DNA of 64,000 nucleotides from Pseudoalteromonas holothuriae (GCF_945859825.1 NZ_CAMAPC010000010.1:104628-168627); one strand, 5' to 3'; shown: positions 35,524 to 44,751, counted from the stretch's first letter. Notes: generated by a model from the sequence alone, not told the origin. Numbers and translations are program-made.

Positions 35524-36849
35524 ATGGCATTTTGGCAGGATACACCTGGATTTGCATTAGCTGTGGATAACATCCAAATTTTAACGGATGCAAAGCAGTA
35601 TCATGATGAACTTCTTAGCTTGATACGCCAAGCTAAGAAGCGAATTTATATTACGACATTATATCTTCAAAATGATGCGGCAGGTACAGAAGTACTCAAT
35701 GCGTTACATCAAGCATCACTGGCGAACCCGTCACTTGATGTGAATGTACTGGTTGATTTTCATCGTGCACAGCGGGGCTTAATTGGTGAAGAAAAGTCCG
35801 AAGGTAACGCGAAGTTATATTGTGATGCACTGACGGCCACAAACAGCAATGTAAAAGTGTTTGGGGTGCCAGTAAAAGCGAAAGAGCTGTTTGGTGTTTT
35901 ACACCTTAAAGGTTTTGTGATTGATGACACTGTGCTTTATAGCGGTGCAAGTTTAAACAACGTTTACTTGCATTATGAAGACAAATATCGACTCGACAGG
36001 TATTTTGTTATTAAACAAGCGCAACTTGCAGACAGCTTTTGCCTATTTACGGATGAGCATTTACTAAGCTCGGATGCAGTTGCGAGATTAGACAAAAGGC
36101 CTTTATCGAAGTTTGTTGATATCAAGGTCGCCCAAAAGCAGTTAATGCGCAGTCTTAAAAAAGCAAAATACATGTCTAATGGCGCAGATTGTAATGACGG
36201 CTTAAATATTCGTGCGTTTTTGGGCTTTGGTAGGCGTACAAATAAGCTCAATCGTTTAATAAAAAGCTTGTTCGATACAACAGAACAAGAGTTAGTACTT
36301 TATACACCTTACTTTAATTTTCCTGCTCCATTGTTACGTTCTTTGCGTCGGCTTTTAAAGCAAGGCCAGCAAGTAACAATCATAGTTGGGGATAAAACAG
36401 CGAATGATTTTTATATCTGTCCAAGCCAACCATTTAGTAAAATAGGGGCATTACCCTATTTATATGAAACAATTTTGAGAAAGTTTCTAAAATCACAGCA
36501 GCGTTTTATTAAATCTGGGCACCTTAAAGTGTACTTATGGAAAGAAGGCAGTAATTCTTTTCATTTGAAAGGCATTTGTAAGGATGGTCACACTCACTTA
36601 CTAAGTGGACATAATCTTAATCCACGTGCATGGGGGTTAGATATTGAAAATGGCATTTTAATTGAAGATCCAAATAAGCAAATTTTGCACGAAATTGAAC
36701 GAGAAAAACGGGCTATTTTAGCCAACTGCCGTTTACTTACAGGGCCAGAAGGTGTTGAAACACTTGAAGACTATCCGCTTCCGGTGAAAAAGCTTTTGGG
36801 CCAAGCAAAGCGCGTAAAAGTTGACTTTATAATTAAACGTTTTATTTAA
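35524..36849 (+). CDS. pssA: CDP-diacylglycerol--serine O-phosphatidyltransferase
   Basis: A 441-aa phospholipase-D-superfamily enzyme that makes phosphatidylserine for phosphatidylethanolamine synthesis. Two HKD motifs are visible: HLKGFVIDDTVLYSGAS in the first half and HLKGICKDGHTHLLSGHN in the second. Basic C-terminus KKLLGQAKRVKVDFIIKRFI fits peripheral membrane association. Length and order match E. coli PssA, not the membrane-integral Bacillus type. Monocistronic with its own terminator. Confidence 0.95.
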   Translation: MAFWQDTPGFALAVDNIQILTDAKQYHDELLSLIRQAKKRIYITTLYLQNDAAGTEVLNALHQASLANPSLDVNVLVDFHRAQRGLIGEEKSEGNAKLYCDALTATNSNVKVFGVPVKAKELFGVLHLKGFVIDDTVLYSGASLNNVYLHYEDKYRLDRYFVIKQAQLADSFCLFTDEHLLSSDAVARLDKRPLSKFVDIKVAQKQLMRSLKKAKYMSNGADCNDGLNIRAFLGFGRRTNKLNRLIKSLFDTTEQELVLYTPYFNFPAPLLRSLRRLLKQGQQVTIIVGDKTANDFYICPSQPFSKIGALPYLYETILRKFLKSQQRFIKSGHLKVYLWKEGSNSFHLKGICKDGHTHLLSGHNLNPRAWGLDIENGILIEDPNKQILHEIEREKRAILANCRLLTGPEGVETLEDYPLPVKKLLGQAKRVKVDFIIKRFI

Positions 36850-36870
36850 TATTTGCACATACTTTTAAAT

Positions 36871-36902
36871 AACAAAACCCCAGCAAGTGCTGGGGTTTTG
36901 TT
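36871..36902 (+). terminator. Intrinsic terminator of pssA
   Basis: Perfect stem AACAAAACCCCAGCA / TGCTGGGGTTTTGTT, 15 bp with a 2-base loop as drawn, including the T tract. Confidence 0.9.
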
Positions 36903-36906
36903 ATTT

Positions 36907-36993
36907 TATACCAATTGCATTAAATAATTAGATATTGCGACAGATAAATGGCTTATTAACTCCCAAACATGATCGATGTATTAATAAACTGCT
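36907..36993 (+). repeat. Dispersed MITE-like repeat, copy A (internally deleted)
   Basis: Starts TATACCAATTGCATTAAATA and shares GATATTGCGACAGATAAATG with the other copies, then jumps to the right end (GATCGATGTATTAATAAAC). It lacks about 60-70 internal bases compared with copies B and C. It lies between the pssA terminator and the asnB stop codon. Confidence 0.65.
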
Positions 36994-37009
36994 TCTAGTC
37001 GTTAAGTTT

Positions 37010-38674
37010 TTATTTGTAAGCATCATTATGAACATTTGCAGCACGACCAGAAGGGTCAGCATTATTTTGAAATGATGCATCCCATGCCAGTGCTTGTGGC
37101 GTTGAGCAAGCGACAGACTTTCCATGCGGTACGCAATTTGCTGCAGCATCACCAGGGAAGTGCTCAGTAAAGATTTGCCGATAGAAGTACGCTTCTTTGC
37201 TATCAGGGGTATTAATAGGAAAGCGATATTGCGCATTTTCTAAGTCTTGATCTGATACTAGTGCATCAACATGAGCTTTTAAAGAATCAATCCAGCTATA
37301 GCCAACACCATCAGAAAATTGCTCTTTTTGACGCCATAAGACGTCATTTGGTAAATAGCCATTAAATGCCTCTCGAAGAATATGTTTTTCTATTTTGCCA
37401 TTTTTACACATTTTTTGCTCTGGGTTGGTACGCATTGCAATATCAACAAATTCTTTGTCTAAGAATGGGACACGTGCTTCAACACCCCAAGCCGCCATAG
37501 ATTTATTCGCTCGCAAACAATCAAACATATGTAATTTAGATACTTTTCGGTTAAGCTCTTCGTGAAACTCTTGTGCATTTGGCGCTTTATGGAAATATAA
37601 ATAACCACCAAATAGTTCATCTGCACCTTCACCAGAGAGTACCATTTTTATACCCATGGCTTTTATTTGACGTGACATCAAATACATTGGAGTTGATGCA
37701 CGAATAGTCGTTACATCATAGGTTTCTAGGTGGTAAACCACTTCTTTGAGCGCATCAATACCTTGCTGTTCAGTGAAGTGGATGGGGTGGTGTATGGTGC
37801 CAATTTCATCAGCGACTTTTTGTGCTGCGGCAAGATCAGGCGAGCCTTCTAAGCCTATTGAGAAAGAGTGAAGTTTTGGCCACCACGCATCCGAAGTATC
37901 ATTATCTTCAATTCGTTTGGCTGCAAACTTTTGTGTTATTGCAGAAATAACCGACGAATCTAAACCCCCTGATAATAAAACGCCGTAAGGAACATCACAC
38001 ATAAGCTGTCGTTTTACAGCAGCTTCTAAAGCGTCTTTTATTTCTTCTGCGCTGGCTGGATTGTCTTTCACCGCAGTGTAATCTTGCCAATCACGTTGAT
38101 AATAAGGGCGGATACTGCCTTCTTTAGAGTATAAATAGTGGCCGGGAGGAAATTCTTCGATTTGCGTACAAATGGGTGTTAATGCTTTCATTTCACTGGC
38201 AACGTAAAAATTTCCAAACTGGTCACGGCCAGTATATAAAGGAATAATACCAATGTGATCTCGACCAATGAGGTAGGCATCTTGTTCTTCATCATATAAA
38301 CAAAATGCAAAAATACCATTTAGGTCATCTAAGAACTCAGGGCCTTTTTGCTTATAAAGTGCAAGAATGATTTCACAATCAGATTCAGTTTGAAATTCAA
38401 ACTCTGTAGTTAGGTTTTCAGCCAGCTCTTTATGATTATAAATCTCACCGTTAACAGCAAGAATATGTGTTTTCTGTGGATTGTAAAGTGGTTGTGCGCC
38501 GCTTGAGACACCAACGATTGCAAGACGCTCATGTACCAAAATGGCTTTATCTGATGAATATACCCCAGACCAATCAGGTCCTCGGTGACGCAGTAACTTT
38601 GACATTTCTATTGCTTGAGAGCGAAGCACTGTGGGATCGGATTTAAGCTCCAATACGCCAAAAATTGAACACAT
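37010..38674 (-). CDS. asnB: Asparagine synthetase B (glutamine-hydrolysing)
   Basis: A 554-aa class II glutamine amidotransferase and synthetase. Catalytic Cys2 directly follows Met in MCSIFGVLE. The N-terminal Ntn domain has RHRGPDWSG and NGEIYNH, and the ATP-pyrophosphatase loop is VLLSGGLDSSVISA. E. coli AsnB has the same size. A 470-base gap upstream holds two NtrC-like sites, suggesting nitrogen control. Confidence 0.96.
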   Translation of the reverse strand: MCSIFGVLELKSDPTVLRSQAIEMSKLLRHRGPDWSGVYSSDKAILVHERLAIVGVSSGAQPLYNPQKTHILAVNGEIYNHKELAENLTTEFEFQTESDCEIILALYKQKGPEFLDDLNGIFAFCLYDEEQDAYLIGRDHIGIIPLYTGRDQFGNFYVASEMKALTPICTQIEEFPPGHYLYSKEGSIRPYYQRDWQDYTAVKDNPASAEEIKDALEAAVKRQLMCDVPYGVLLSGGLDSSVISAITQKFAAKRIEDNDTSDAWWPKLHSFSIGLEGSPDLAAAQKVADEIGTIHHPIHFTEQQGIDALKEVVYHLETYDVTTIRASTPMYLMSRQIKAMGIKMVLSGEGADELFGGYLYFHKAPNAQEFHEELNRKVSKLHMFDCLRANKSMAAWGVEARVPFLDKEFVDIAMRTNPEQKMCKNGKIEKHILREAFNGYLPNDVLWRQKEQFSDGVGYSWIDSLKAHVDALVSDQDLENAQYRFPINTPDSKEAYFYRQIFTEHFPGDAAANCVPHGKSVACSTPQALAWDASFQNNADPSGRAANVHNDAYK

Positions 38675-39102
38675 AAATTACCTCATTCCTGTGTTGGTTT
38701 ATTGTTATGGTTTGCCACTACTCTAAACTGTTTATATAAAAGCTTTGGTTTAACATCGAAATTTATTAGTCGTAATGACTTAATCTATTAAAAGTTGCTT
38801 AACCTAATTCCTTTGATATAAACATTGCTAAAAAGTAAATTATCATGAAATTTACACCTTTTTAGCGCATGGCTTAAGTGATAGATTTATCAGAATTACC
38901 TTACGAAGTCACACAATTAAATTAATTTATTTAAGTAGTTGTACGCTCTAAAAAGGTGCGTTTTTTCACTTTTTTGCACTGTTTTGGTGCGAATATGTGT
39001 GTGGTGAGTAAAGTATTAATCAGGTGAGCGATATTCATTCATTTAAAAGTGGTTTTTTAAAAAGACTACGCACTATTTTGGTGCGATATTGTGGATATAT
39101 CT
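38675..39102 (-). promoter_or_regulatory. asnB upstream region with paired NtrC-like dyads
   Basis: Two dyads of form GCAC-N7-GTGC lie at 38976-38990 and 39070-39084, the second differing from the first by one central base. Their centres are 94 bases apart, close to nine helical turns. The spacing fits the NtrC enhancer pattern (TGCACC-N5-GGTGCA). A further half-site GGTGC is at 38955-38959. I could not find a sigma-54 promoter with correct GG-N10-GC spacing, so the regulator is an inference. Confidence 0.45.
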
Positions 39103-39125
39103 TATAGACCAATTTATGGTCTATA
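39103..39125 (-). terminator. Hairpin after pcp
   Basis: Perfect 8-bp stem TATAGACC / GGTCTATA with a 7-base loop, 21 bases past the pcp stop; no T tract follows. Confidence 0.45.
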
Positions 39126-39146
39126 GAATATATGGCGGCTTTAGCA

Positions 39147-39809
39147 TTAGTGAGTTGTGCCTGCTGCAACTTTTATGTCATCTTTATTTTGTATCGCGCT
39201 GGTAATAATAACTTTTAGTGCACTTAGCACCATATCTAGGCTCATACTTGGTGCATTTGGGTGATGTAGTGCTTGTGAAGGTAAGTACGGAATATGAATA
39301 AAGCCGCCTTTAATATGCGTATCATGTTGATTGATCATATGCATTAATCCGTACATCACATGATTACATACGTAAGTGCCTGCGCTATTAGAGATAGATG
39401 CAGGGAGTTCAGCTTGTTGCAGTGCCATCAAAATACGTTTAATTGATAAATTAGTAAAATAGGCACTGGGAGCGCCAGCAATAACTTGAGTGTCAATGGG
39501 TTGCTTACCAGCATTGTCTGCTATTCGCGCGTCATTAACATTAATAGCAACTCGTTCAATTGATATATCAGCTCTGCCGCCTGCTTGGCCTACACATAAA
39601 ACTAACTGCGGAGCATATTTATCAATCGCTTGATGTAACTCTCGTAATGACGTATCAAATTCACATGAGAGTTCTTTAGTGTGAATAATACAACCACCAA
39701 TGTGCTCACCTTCAAGCACAGAGACGGCTTGCCATGATGGGTTAATAGACTCACCACCAAAGGGGGCGAAACCGGTGAGTAAAATACTGGGTTTTTGTGC
39801 TTTAGTCAT
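39147..39809 (-). CDS. pcp: Pyrrolidone-carboxylate peptidase (pyroglutamyl peptidase I)
   Basis: A 220-aa C15 cysteine peptidase that removes N-terminal pyroglutamate from peptides. The start block ILLTGFAPFGGESINPSWQA and the catalytic-cysteine block NSAGTYVCNHVMYGLMH are intact, and the active His is expected in FIHIPYLPSQ. Start at MTKAQKPS (39809); five residues more are possible. It is the last gene of the pxpBC-DUF969-DUF979-pcp cluster and overlaps DUF979 by 8 bases, which links it functionally to 5-oxoproline metabolism. Confidence 0.93.
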   Translation of the reverse strand: MTKAQKPSILLTGFAPFGGESINPSWQAVSVLEGEHIGGCIIHTKELSCEFDTSLRELHQAIDKYAPQLVLCVGQAGGRADISIERVAINVNDARIADNAGKQPIDTQVIAGAPSAYFTNLSIKRILMALQQAELPASISNSAGTYVCNHVMYGLMHMINQHDTHIKGGFIHIPYLPSQALHHPNAPSMSLDMVLSALKVIITSAIQNKDDIKVAAGTTH

Positions 39810-40821
39810 TAAAGATGACTCCATACATAAGCAATATATTGATAGCGAGTAAGGTTAGTGCCGTTGGGATCTGAACCTTTATCACTTGGTATTTGTCTTT
39901 GAGATCAAGTAAGGCTGCAGGGACAATATTAAAATTTGCAGCCATTGGTGTCATCAGTGTACCGCAGTAGCCAGAATACATCCCAATTGCCACCAATGGC
40001 GCAGGTGAAGCGCCATGTCCTTGTATTAAAAATGGCATTGCAATACCAGCTGTCATCACTGGGAAAGCTGCGAATGCGTTACCCATAACCATGGTAAATA
40101 ATGCCATTCCAGTACAATATATAACAACCAGCATAAAGCGGTTATCTGGTGAGACAAATAATTTTACTAGATCCTGAATAGCAGTGCCCGTTTGAGAAAT
40201 AATAAATACGCCGCCAAGCATGGCGAGCATTTGCGGTAATATTGCAGCCCATCCAATGGAGTCGACTAATCGGCGAGATTCAGCTAATGCTTGCAGTGGC
40301 GAACCCGATGTTATTTTCCAACCAACAATTAGGGCTAAGCCACAGGCTAAAGTGAGGGCAGCTAACGTGACATGGCGTTGATCAAATAAGTAAATATCAA
40401 AAATATTAATGCTATTCAATAACAGAGTACATAATACAGTGACAATGGGGATCATAACTGCAGGTACAAATAATTTGTTTTTTAGGCGTTGGGCGCTTTG
40501 CTCCAGCTCTTCATCGGTGGGAACATAGTAGCTACCCATCGACACTTTCCCCAAGCCCGCAATAAGTGCAATCGCCAGTACACTGATACCAACCCATTGG
40601 TAAGTTATTGGTTCACCAAACAACTTGATAGATAGGTCGCCAAATAAAAATACATTACCAAATAAAAACCAAAACAGGGCGGTGGTCCATTTTTTAGGGT
40701 GTGCTGGGTCTTGTATGGTTTTTACGACCAAAAACATCACAACAAACCCGATGAGTAAATAGATATTGTTGATTGAGATAATTGCAGGTACCTGCATTGT
40801 TGAGGTAACAGGGGCGCTCAT
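39802..40821 (-). CDS. DUF979-family membrane protein, putative transporter subunit
   Basis: A 339-aa protein with about nine or ten hydrophobic segments. Notable loop signatures are MGNAFAAFPVMTAGIAMPFL and MYSGYCGTLMTPMAANFNIV, reminiscent of the paired re-entrant motifs of ion-transporter-superfamily carriers. DUF979 is regularly paired with DUF969, here by a 4-base overlap, and both sit between pxpC and pcp. I infer a two-component carrier for 5-oxoproline or pyroglutamyl peptides; no biochemical proof is known to me. Confidence 0.8.
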   Translation of the reverse strand: MSAPVTSTMQVPAIISINNIYLLIGFVVMFLVVKTIQDPAHPKKWTTALFWFLFGNVFLFGDLSIKLFGEPITYQWVGISVLAIALIAGLGKVSMGSYYVPTDEELEQSAQRLKNKLFVPAVMIPIVTVLCTLLLNSINIFDIYLFDQRHVTLAALTLACGLALIVGWKITSGSPLQALAESRRLVDSIGWAAILPQMLAMLGGVFIISQTGTAIQDLVKLFVSPDNRFMLVVIYCTGMALFTMVMGNAFAAFPVMTAGIAMPFLIQGHGASPAPLVAIGMYSGYCGTLMTPMAANFNIVPAALLDLKDKYQVIKVQIPTALTLLAINILLMYGVIFND

Positions 40822-41543
40822 GATAACCCCGCATTCAATATAGTTGATTTATTAGTATGTTTAGCTATCTCATGACTTATTTTAGCTTCTAATCGAGCAA
40901 GCCTAAATAAATGTACTATCAAAGCGGCGATGGCTGTTGGTATGGCCCATAAGCCAATGTGCAAAGGTTCAATGCCATCAATGCCATTTTCTTTCAAAAA
41001 TGCGTCCATAAGTAAAACAGCACCAAAAGCAATAAAAATATCTTCACCAAAAAATACAGCAATATTATCGCATGCAGCTGCATGGGCACTAATCATATCT
41101 TTAACCGGTTTAGGTAATTCGCCATGTAAGTTGGTGGCAGCACCTAGTGCCATTGGCGCAAGTAATGGTCTTACAGTTTGCGCTTGACCTGCAAGGCTCA
41201 ATAATCCAAGTGCAGCGGAACATTCTCTGACGATAAAATACATACTTAAAATACGTGCTGTGGTTGCTGATTTTATGCTTGCCACCCAAGATTGCGCTCG
41301 TTGCTGCAAACCATAGCGCTCTAATAGTGCGATAACGGGTAAAATCAACAAAAAACTGGCTAATTGGCGAGAGTTCATAAACTTTTCACCAAAGGTCTCA
41401 ATTAAGGTTAAAAATTCAAGGTCTACAGCCCATCCAGTGACTAAGCCGGCAACACATACTACCAGCAATGGGTTAAATCGCAGCGCAAAGCCAAATACGA
41501 CGATCACAATACCTATCAATGGTAATAGGTTTAATTCATTCAT
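40818..41543 (-). CDS. DUF969-family membrane protein, putative transporter subunit
   Basis: A 241-aa protein with five to six membrane helices. It begins MNELNLLPLIGIVIVVFGFA and contains SRQLASFLLILPVIALLERY and AAACDNIAVFFGEDIFIAFG. It has the same dyad partner (DUF979) in other bacteria and overlaps it here by 4 bases. It starts 10 bases after pxpC. Function inferred only from linkage to pyroglutamate genes. Confidence 0.8.
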   Translation of the reverse strand: MNELNLLPLIGIVIVVFGFALRFNPLLVVCVAGLVTGWAVDLEFLTLIETFGEKFMNSRQLASFLLILPVIALLERYGLQQRAQSWVASIKSATTARILSMYFIVRECSAALGLLSLAGQAQTVRPLLAPMALGAATNLHGELPKPVKDMISAHAAACDNIAVFFGEDIFIAFGAVLLMDAFLKENGIDGIEPLHIGLWAIPTAIAALIVHLFRLARLEAKISHEIAKHTNKSTILNAGLS

Positions 41544-41553
41544 AAGGGTTACT

Positions 41554-42477
41554 CTAATTATTATTTTTTGCCAAAGTAAATTGGGCTAAATGTGCGCTTA
41601 ATTTATCACTGGCTTTACGTGCATGTGCAAGGTCACACTCTACAAAATTGCAGTGTTGATTCGCACCTAGTTGGCTAAACATTCTTATGTCAGCATCAAT
41701 AACCGTTGCTAAGATAGGATAGCCCCCGGTTGTTTGGCAATCATTGAGCAACACAATTGGCTCTCCACTTGGCGGTACTTGTATAACACCCGGGTGTACA
41801 GCTTGTGTAGCAACGGATACATCATGTGCAAGCGGTTTGTCACTACTAAGCCTGCAGCCCATGCGGTTGCTGGCTTCACTAACACGCCAATGGTTATTGA
41901 TAAAGCGCTCAAATGAGCCTTGAGGCAGCTTATCACAATGCGGACCTTTAAGTACTCGTACCTGTTTTTTATATTCCGGTTGCTTTACGCCCAGCGGTGC
42001 CAGCTTGTTTTGTGTATTTTGAAAATGAAGTACGTCACCTGATTGCAGCGCTCTGCCTTGTAAACCACCAAAGCTTGCTTGTAAGTCGGTGGCATAAGAC
42101 GAAAGCACTGGGTCAAGTTCAAAACCGCCTTGTACGCTTAGATAAGCACGTTGCGCATGAGCGCTTGTGGCAAAAGACAGTGTATCACCTTTATTCGCGT
42201 AGTATCGCCACCCTGGATAGATTGCTTTACCTGCAAGCTTTGCATTTAAGCAAGCGCCTGTTAAAGCAAAGTTGCAAGGTTGTGTAAACTCAAACTCGCA
42301 AAGGCCAATGGTCACTTCAATAACTCCAAGGTGCGGTGGGTTGTCAAGCAGTATATTTGCAAGGCAGACGGCAAAAGGGTCAAGCGCCCCGCTGCGACAC
42401 ACGCCATAATGTCGATATCCAAACCGACCAATATCTTGAAAGCTGGCTAGTACACCACTTTTGATGACTCTTAGCAT
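41554..42477 (-). CDS. pxpC: 5-oxoprolinase subunit C (biotin-dependent-carboxyltransferase-like, KipA family)
   Basis: A 307-aa protein of the AHS2/KipA family. The beginning MLRVIKSGVLASFQDIGRFG and stretches SEASNRMGCRLSS and LLNDCQTTGGYPILATV are typical. With PxpA and PxpB it forms the ATP-dependent prokaryotic 5-oxoprolinase. It overlaps pxpB by 7 bases. Confidence 0.9.
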   Translation of the reverse strand: MLRVIKSGVLASFQDIGRFGYRHYGVCRSGALDPFAVCLANILLDNPPHLGVIEVTIGLCEFEFTQPCNFALTGACLNAKLAGKAIYPGWRYYANKGDTLSFATSAHAQRAYLSVQGGFELDPVLSSYATDLQASFGGLQGRALQSGDVLHFQNTQNKLAPLGVKQPEYKKQVRVLKGPHCDKLPQGSFERFINNHWRVSEASNRMGCRLSSDKPLAHDVSVATQAVHPGVIQVPPSGEPIVLLNDCQTTGGYPILATVIDADIRMFSQLGANQHCNFVECDLAHARKASDKLSAHLAQFTLAKNNN

Positions 42478-43127
42478 AACCCCTCCTTGTGCGGTATAAA
42501 TTTAACTTTGTCACCTGGTGCAAACAAACTAGGAGGGGTGAGTGTTGGGTCAAACAAAGTATTGTTGCAGCGCGCCAGTAAATGCCAGCCACCGGGTGAG
42601 GAGCTTGGGTAAATGGCACTTAAGTCTTCAGCTATTGCAACAGAGCCCTTTGGAACTTGCTTTCGAGGCGTTACTTTTCGAGGTAATTGCAAATGCTCAG
42701 GGAGTGAACCTAGGTATGCAAATCCGGGTAAAAAGCCAAGAAACTCAACTTGATAAGTATACTCGCTATGCATATGAACAACCTGTTTTGCTGACATATT
42801 TAACCGTAAAGCGACATCTTCTAAATCAGGCCCATCTTTACCACCATATATGGCTTCAATATGATGCGTTTTTACGTCAAAAGCGACTTCCTCGCTTTCT
42901 TCCCAAAGTAGCATTGCTTTTTTTAGCCAGTAATTATATTGAGCCGGCTCGGCTAGGTAAGCTGTGACAGATGCTTTAGCAGGTACAATATCAATAAATG
43001 CGCTGCTATGTTGAAGGCTAATGGTTAAAGCAAATAAACGTCTTTGCTCGCTAGGAGATGGTTTGTCGGTGTTTAGCGCAATAACAATTGCATTTTCACC
43101 AAGTAAGTAGCTATGTGCTTCTAACAT
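42471..43127 (-). CDS. pxpB: 5-oxoprolinase subunit B (KipI family)
   Basis: A 218-aa protein of the AHS1/KipI family, recognised by FLGFLPGFAYLGSLP, LQLPRKVTPRKQVPKGSVAI and YPSSSPGGWHLLARC. The ATG at 43127 (MLEAHSYLLGENAIV) is chosen over one 15 codons upstream. It leads the operon pxpB-pxpC-DUF969-DUF979-pcp. The third subunit gene, pxpA (LamB/YcsF family), is not in this window. Confidence 0.9.
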   Translation of the reverse strand: MLEAHSYLLGENAIVIALNTDKPSPSEQRRLFALTISLQHSSAFIDIVPAKASVTAYLAEPAQYNYWLKKAMLLWEESEEVAFDVKTHHIEAIYGGKDGPDLEDVALRLNMSAKQVVHMHSEYTYQVEFLGFLPGFAYLGSLPEHLQLPRKVTPRKQVPKGSVAIAEDLSAIYPSSSPGGWHLLARCNNTLFDPTLTPPSLFAPGDKVKFIPHKEGLC

Positions 43128-43196
43128 GCTTGTTTTCTTTTTTATTATATTTGTCTTTAGTATAGCCAACACTTAGGGGAGTGATGCAAGTGTAAT

Positions 43197-43224
43197 AAAA
43201 AAGCCATGCACAGATGGCTTTTTT
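43197..43224 (-). terminator. Intrinsic terminator after the M17 aminopeptidase gene
   Basis: Stem AAAAAAGCCAT / ATGGCTTTTTT with a 6-base loop, ending in a T tract on either strand. It separates the aminopeptidase gene from the pxpB operon. Confidence 0.9.
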
Positions 43225-43236
43225 ATTTGCTTAGAG

Positions 43237-44751
43237 TTAATTGTTTGACAACAACCATTCACTTAATAAACGTACACCATATCCTGTGCCACCTGTGGGA
43301 ATTTCCCCTGAAGGTTTACTGGCTAAAGCATTGCCTGCAATATCAAGGTGGACCCAGCGAGTATCCCCCGCAAAGTGCTGTAAAAAAGAGGCCGCTGTAG
43401 TCGCCCCAGGACCACTAGAACCTACATTGGCAATGTCAGCAATGTCTGATTTAAGCATGTCTTTGTAGCCAAGTGGTAAGCGCCAAACAGGTTCATTTAC
43501 TTGCTTCCCTGCGAGGGTTAGTTCTTGGATTAGTTGCTCATCTTCAGAGAAAATAGCGCTGTAACGATTACCAACGGCACGAATTTTAGAGCCTGTTAAA
43601 GTAGCCACATCAACCATGATCTCAGGTTTAAAATAAGTCCGTGCGTACCACATTGCGTCACTAAGCACTAAACGTCCTTCGGCATCGGTATTAAGCACTT
43701 CGACGCTTAGTCCTTCTGCAGTGCGAAGTACATCGCCGGGCGCGATAGCTGTTTCTGATACCATGTTTGCAGCCATCCCCATTACGGCCACAACATTGAG
43801 GTTTGCTTTGTTTAAAGCCATTGCTTTGACAGTACCAAGCACCGCAGCAGCGCCGGCCATATCAGATTTCATACGCGCAATAGAGTCACCCGTTTTAATG
43901 CTATAACCACCGGAGTCAAAAGTGATACCTTTGCCAACCAGAGCAATTGGGGTATCGTCATTACCTTGGTAATGGGCGACAACTAAACGTGCGCCTTCAT
44001 CGCTGCCACGACCAACCCCCTCAAGTGCGCCCATGCCAAGCTCTTTGAGTTGCTTAGGTTCTAAAATTGTTACTTTAACGCCATACTGTTCGAGTGATTT
44101 TGCTGCAAGGGCAAAATCTACCGGGGTCATTTCGCTACCCGTTTCAGAGGTCAGATCTCGCGCCAAAAACACGCCTTGCTGAACGTTTGCAAGTTGCTGG
44201 TAAAGTTGCTTACTGGCTTTACTGTCTGCGACATCAATACGGTAACTCAATGTGGTTTTGTCTTGTTGTTTTTTGTAAACATCAAAACTATGGTCACGGA
44301 GGCTGGCACCATGGGCAAACTGTGCAGCCAGTTCACTATTGTTTACCTGTCCTGATACATGCTCAAAGGCCAATACTATTTGGCTTGCATTTTGCTCTTT
44401 AAGTTGCGCATGTATATTACCGCCAAGCTTAGCGATTTTAGCATGGGTTAGCTCATTCTCTTTACCTAAACCAACAAGCACAATACGCTCATAGTCACTA
44501 TCAACAGGGGCAAGCAATTCAACACTTTTGCCGTATTCAGCCTTAAAGTTGGCACTAGTGAGTGCTTTGCTGAGCTGTTTTTGTGTGTCTTTATCTAAAA
44601 ACTTAAAATGATTTTTACGGTCAGTGTTATTAAATAGCACTAACGTATCACCTGCAGAGAGCTTAGAAGTAAATTCAATATTGGTTGCTTGAGCGCTACT
44701 AATACTGGCTAGTGCAAATGTCATCGCACTGATCTTAGTTAGTAATTTCAT
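43237..44751 (-). CDS. Exported M17-family leucyl aminopeptidase
   Basis: A 504-aa metallopeptidase with a Sec signal peptide: KLLTK, a hydrophobic core, then cleavage after A20-Q21-A22. The M17 catalytic domain has LVGKGITFDSGGYSIKTG, ARMKSDMAGAAAVLGTVKA and the metal-site motif VLNTDAEGRLVLSDAM. Standard PepA and PepB are cytoplasmic, so export to the periplasm or beyond suggests peptide scavenging. It lies upstream of the pyroglutamate operon on the same strand but is separated by a terminator. Confidence 0.9.
   Translation of the reverse strand: MKLLTKISAMTFALASISSAQATNIEFTSKLSAGDTLVLFNNTDRKNHFKFLDKDTQKQLSKALTSANFKAEYGKSVELLAPVDSDYERIVLVGLGKENELTHAKIAKLGGNIHAQLKEQNASQIVLAFEHVSGQVNNSELAAQFAHGASLRDHSFDVYKKQQDKTTLSYRIDVADSKASKQLYQQLANVQQGVFLARDLTSETGSEMTPVDFALAAKSLEQYGVKVTILEPKQLKELGMGALEGVGRGSDEGARLVVAHYQGNDDTPIALVGKGITFDSGGYSIKTGDSIARMKSDMAGAAAVLGTVKAMALNKANLNVVAVMGMAANMVSETAIAPGDVLRTAEGLSVEVLNTDAEGRLVLSDAMWYARTYFKPEIMVDVATLTGSKIRAVGNRYSAIFSEDEQLIQELTLAGKQVNEPVWRLPLGYKDMLKSDIADIANVGSSGPGATTAASFLQHFAGDTRWVHLDIAGNALASKPSGEIPTGGTGYGVRLLSEWLLSNN

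Noticed and set aside
38675..38975. A sigma-54 promoter for asnB
   Set aside because: The closest minus-strand candidates have wrong GG-to-GC spacing (11 instead of 10) or lack the GC, so none was called.
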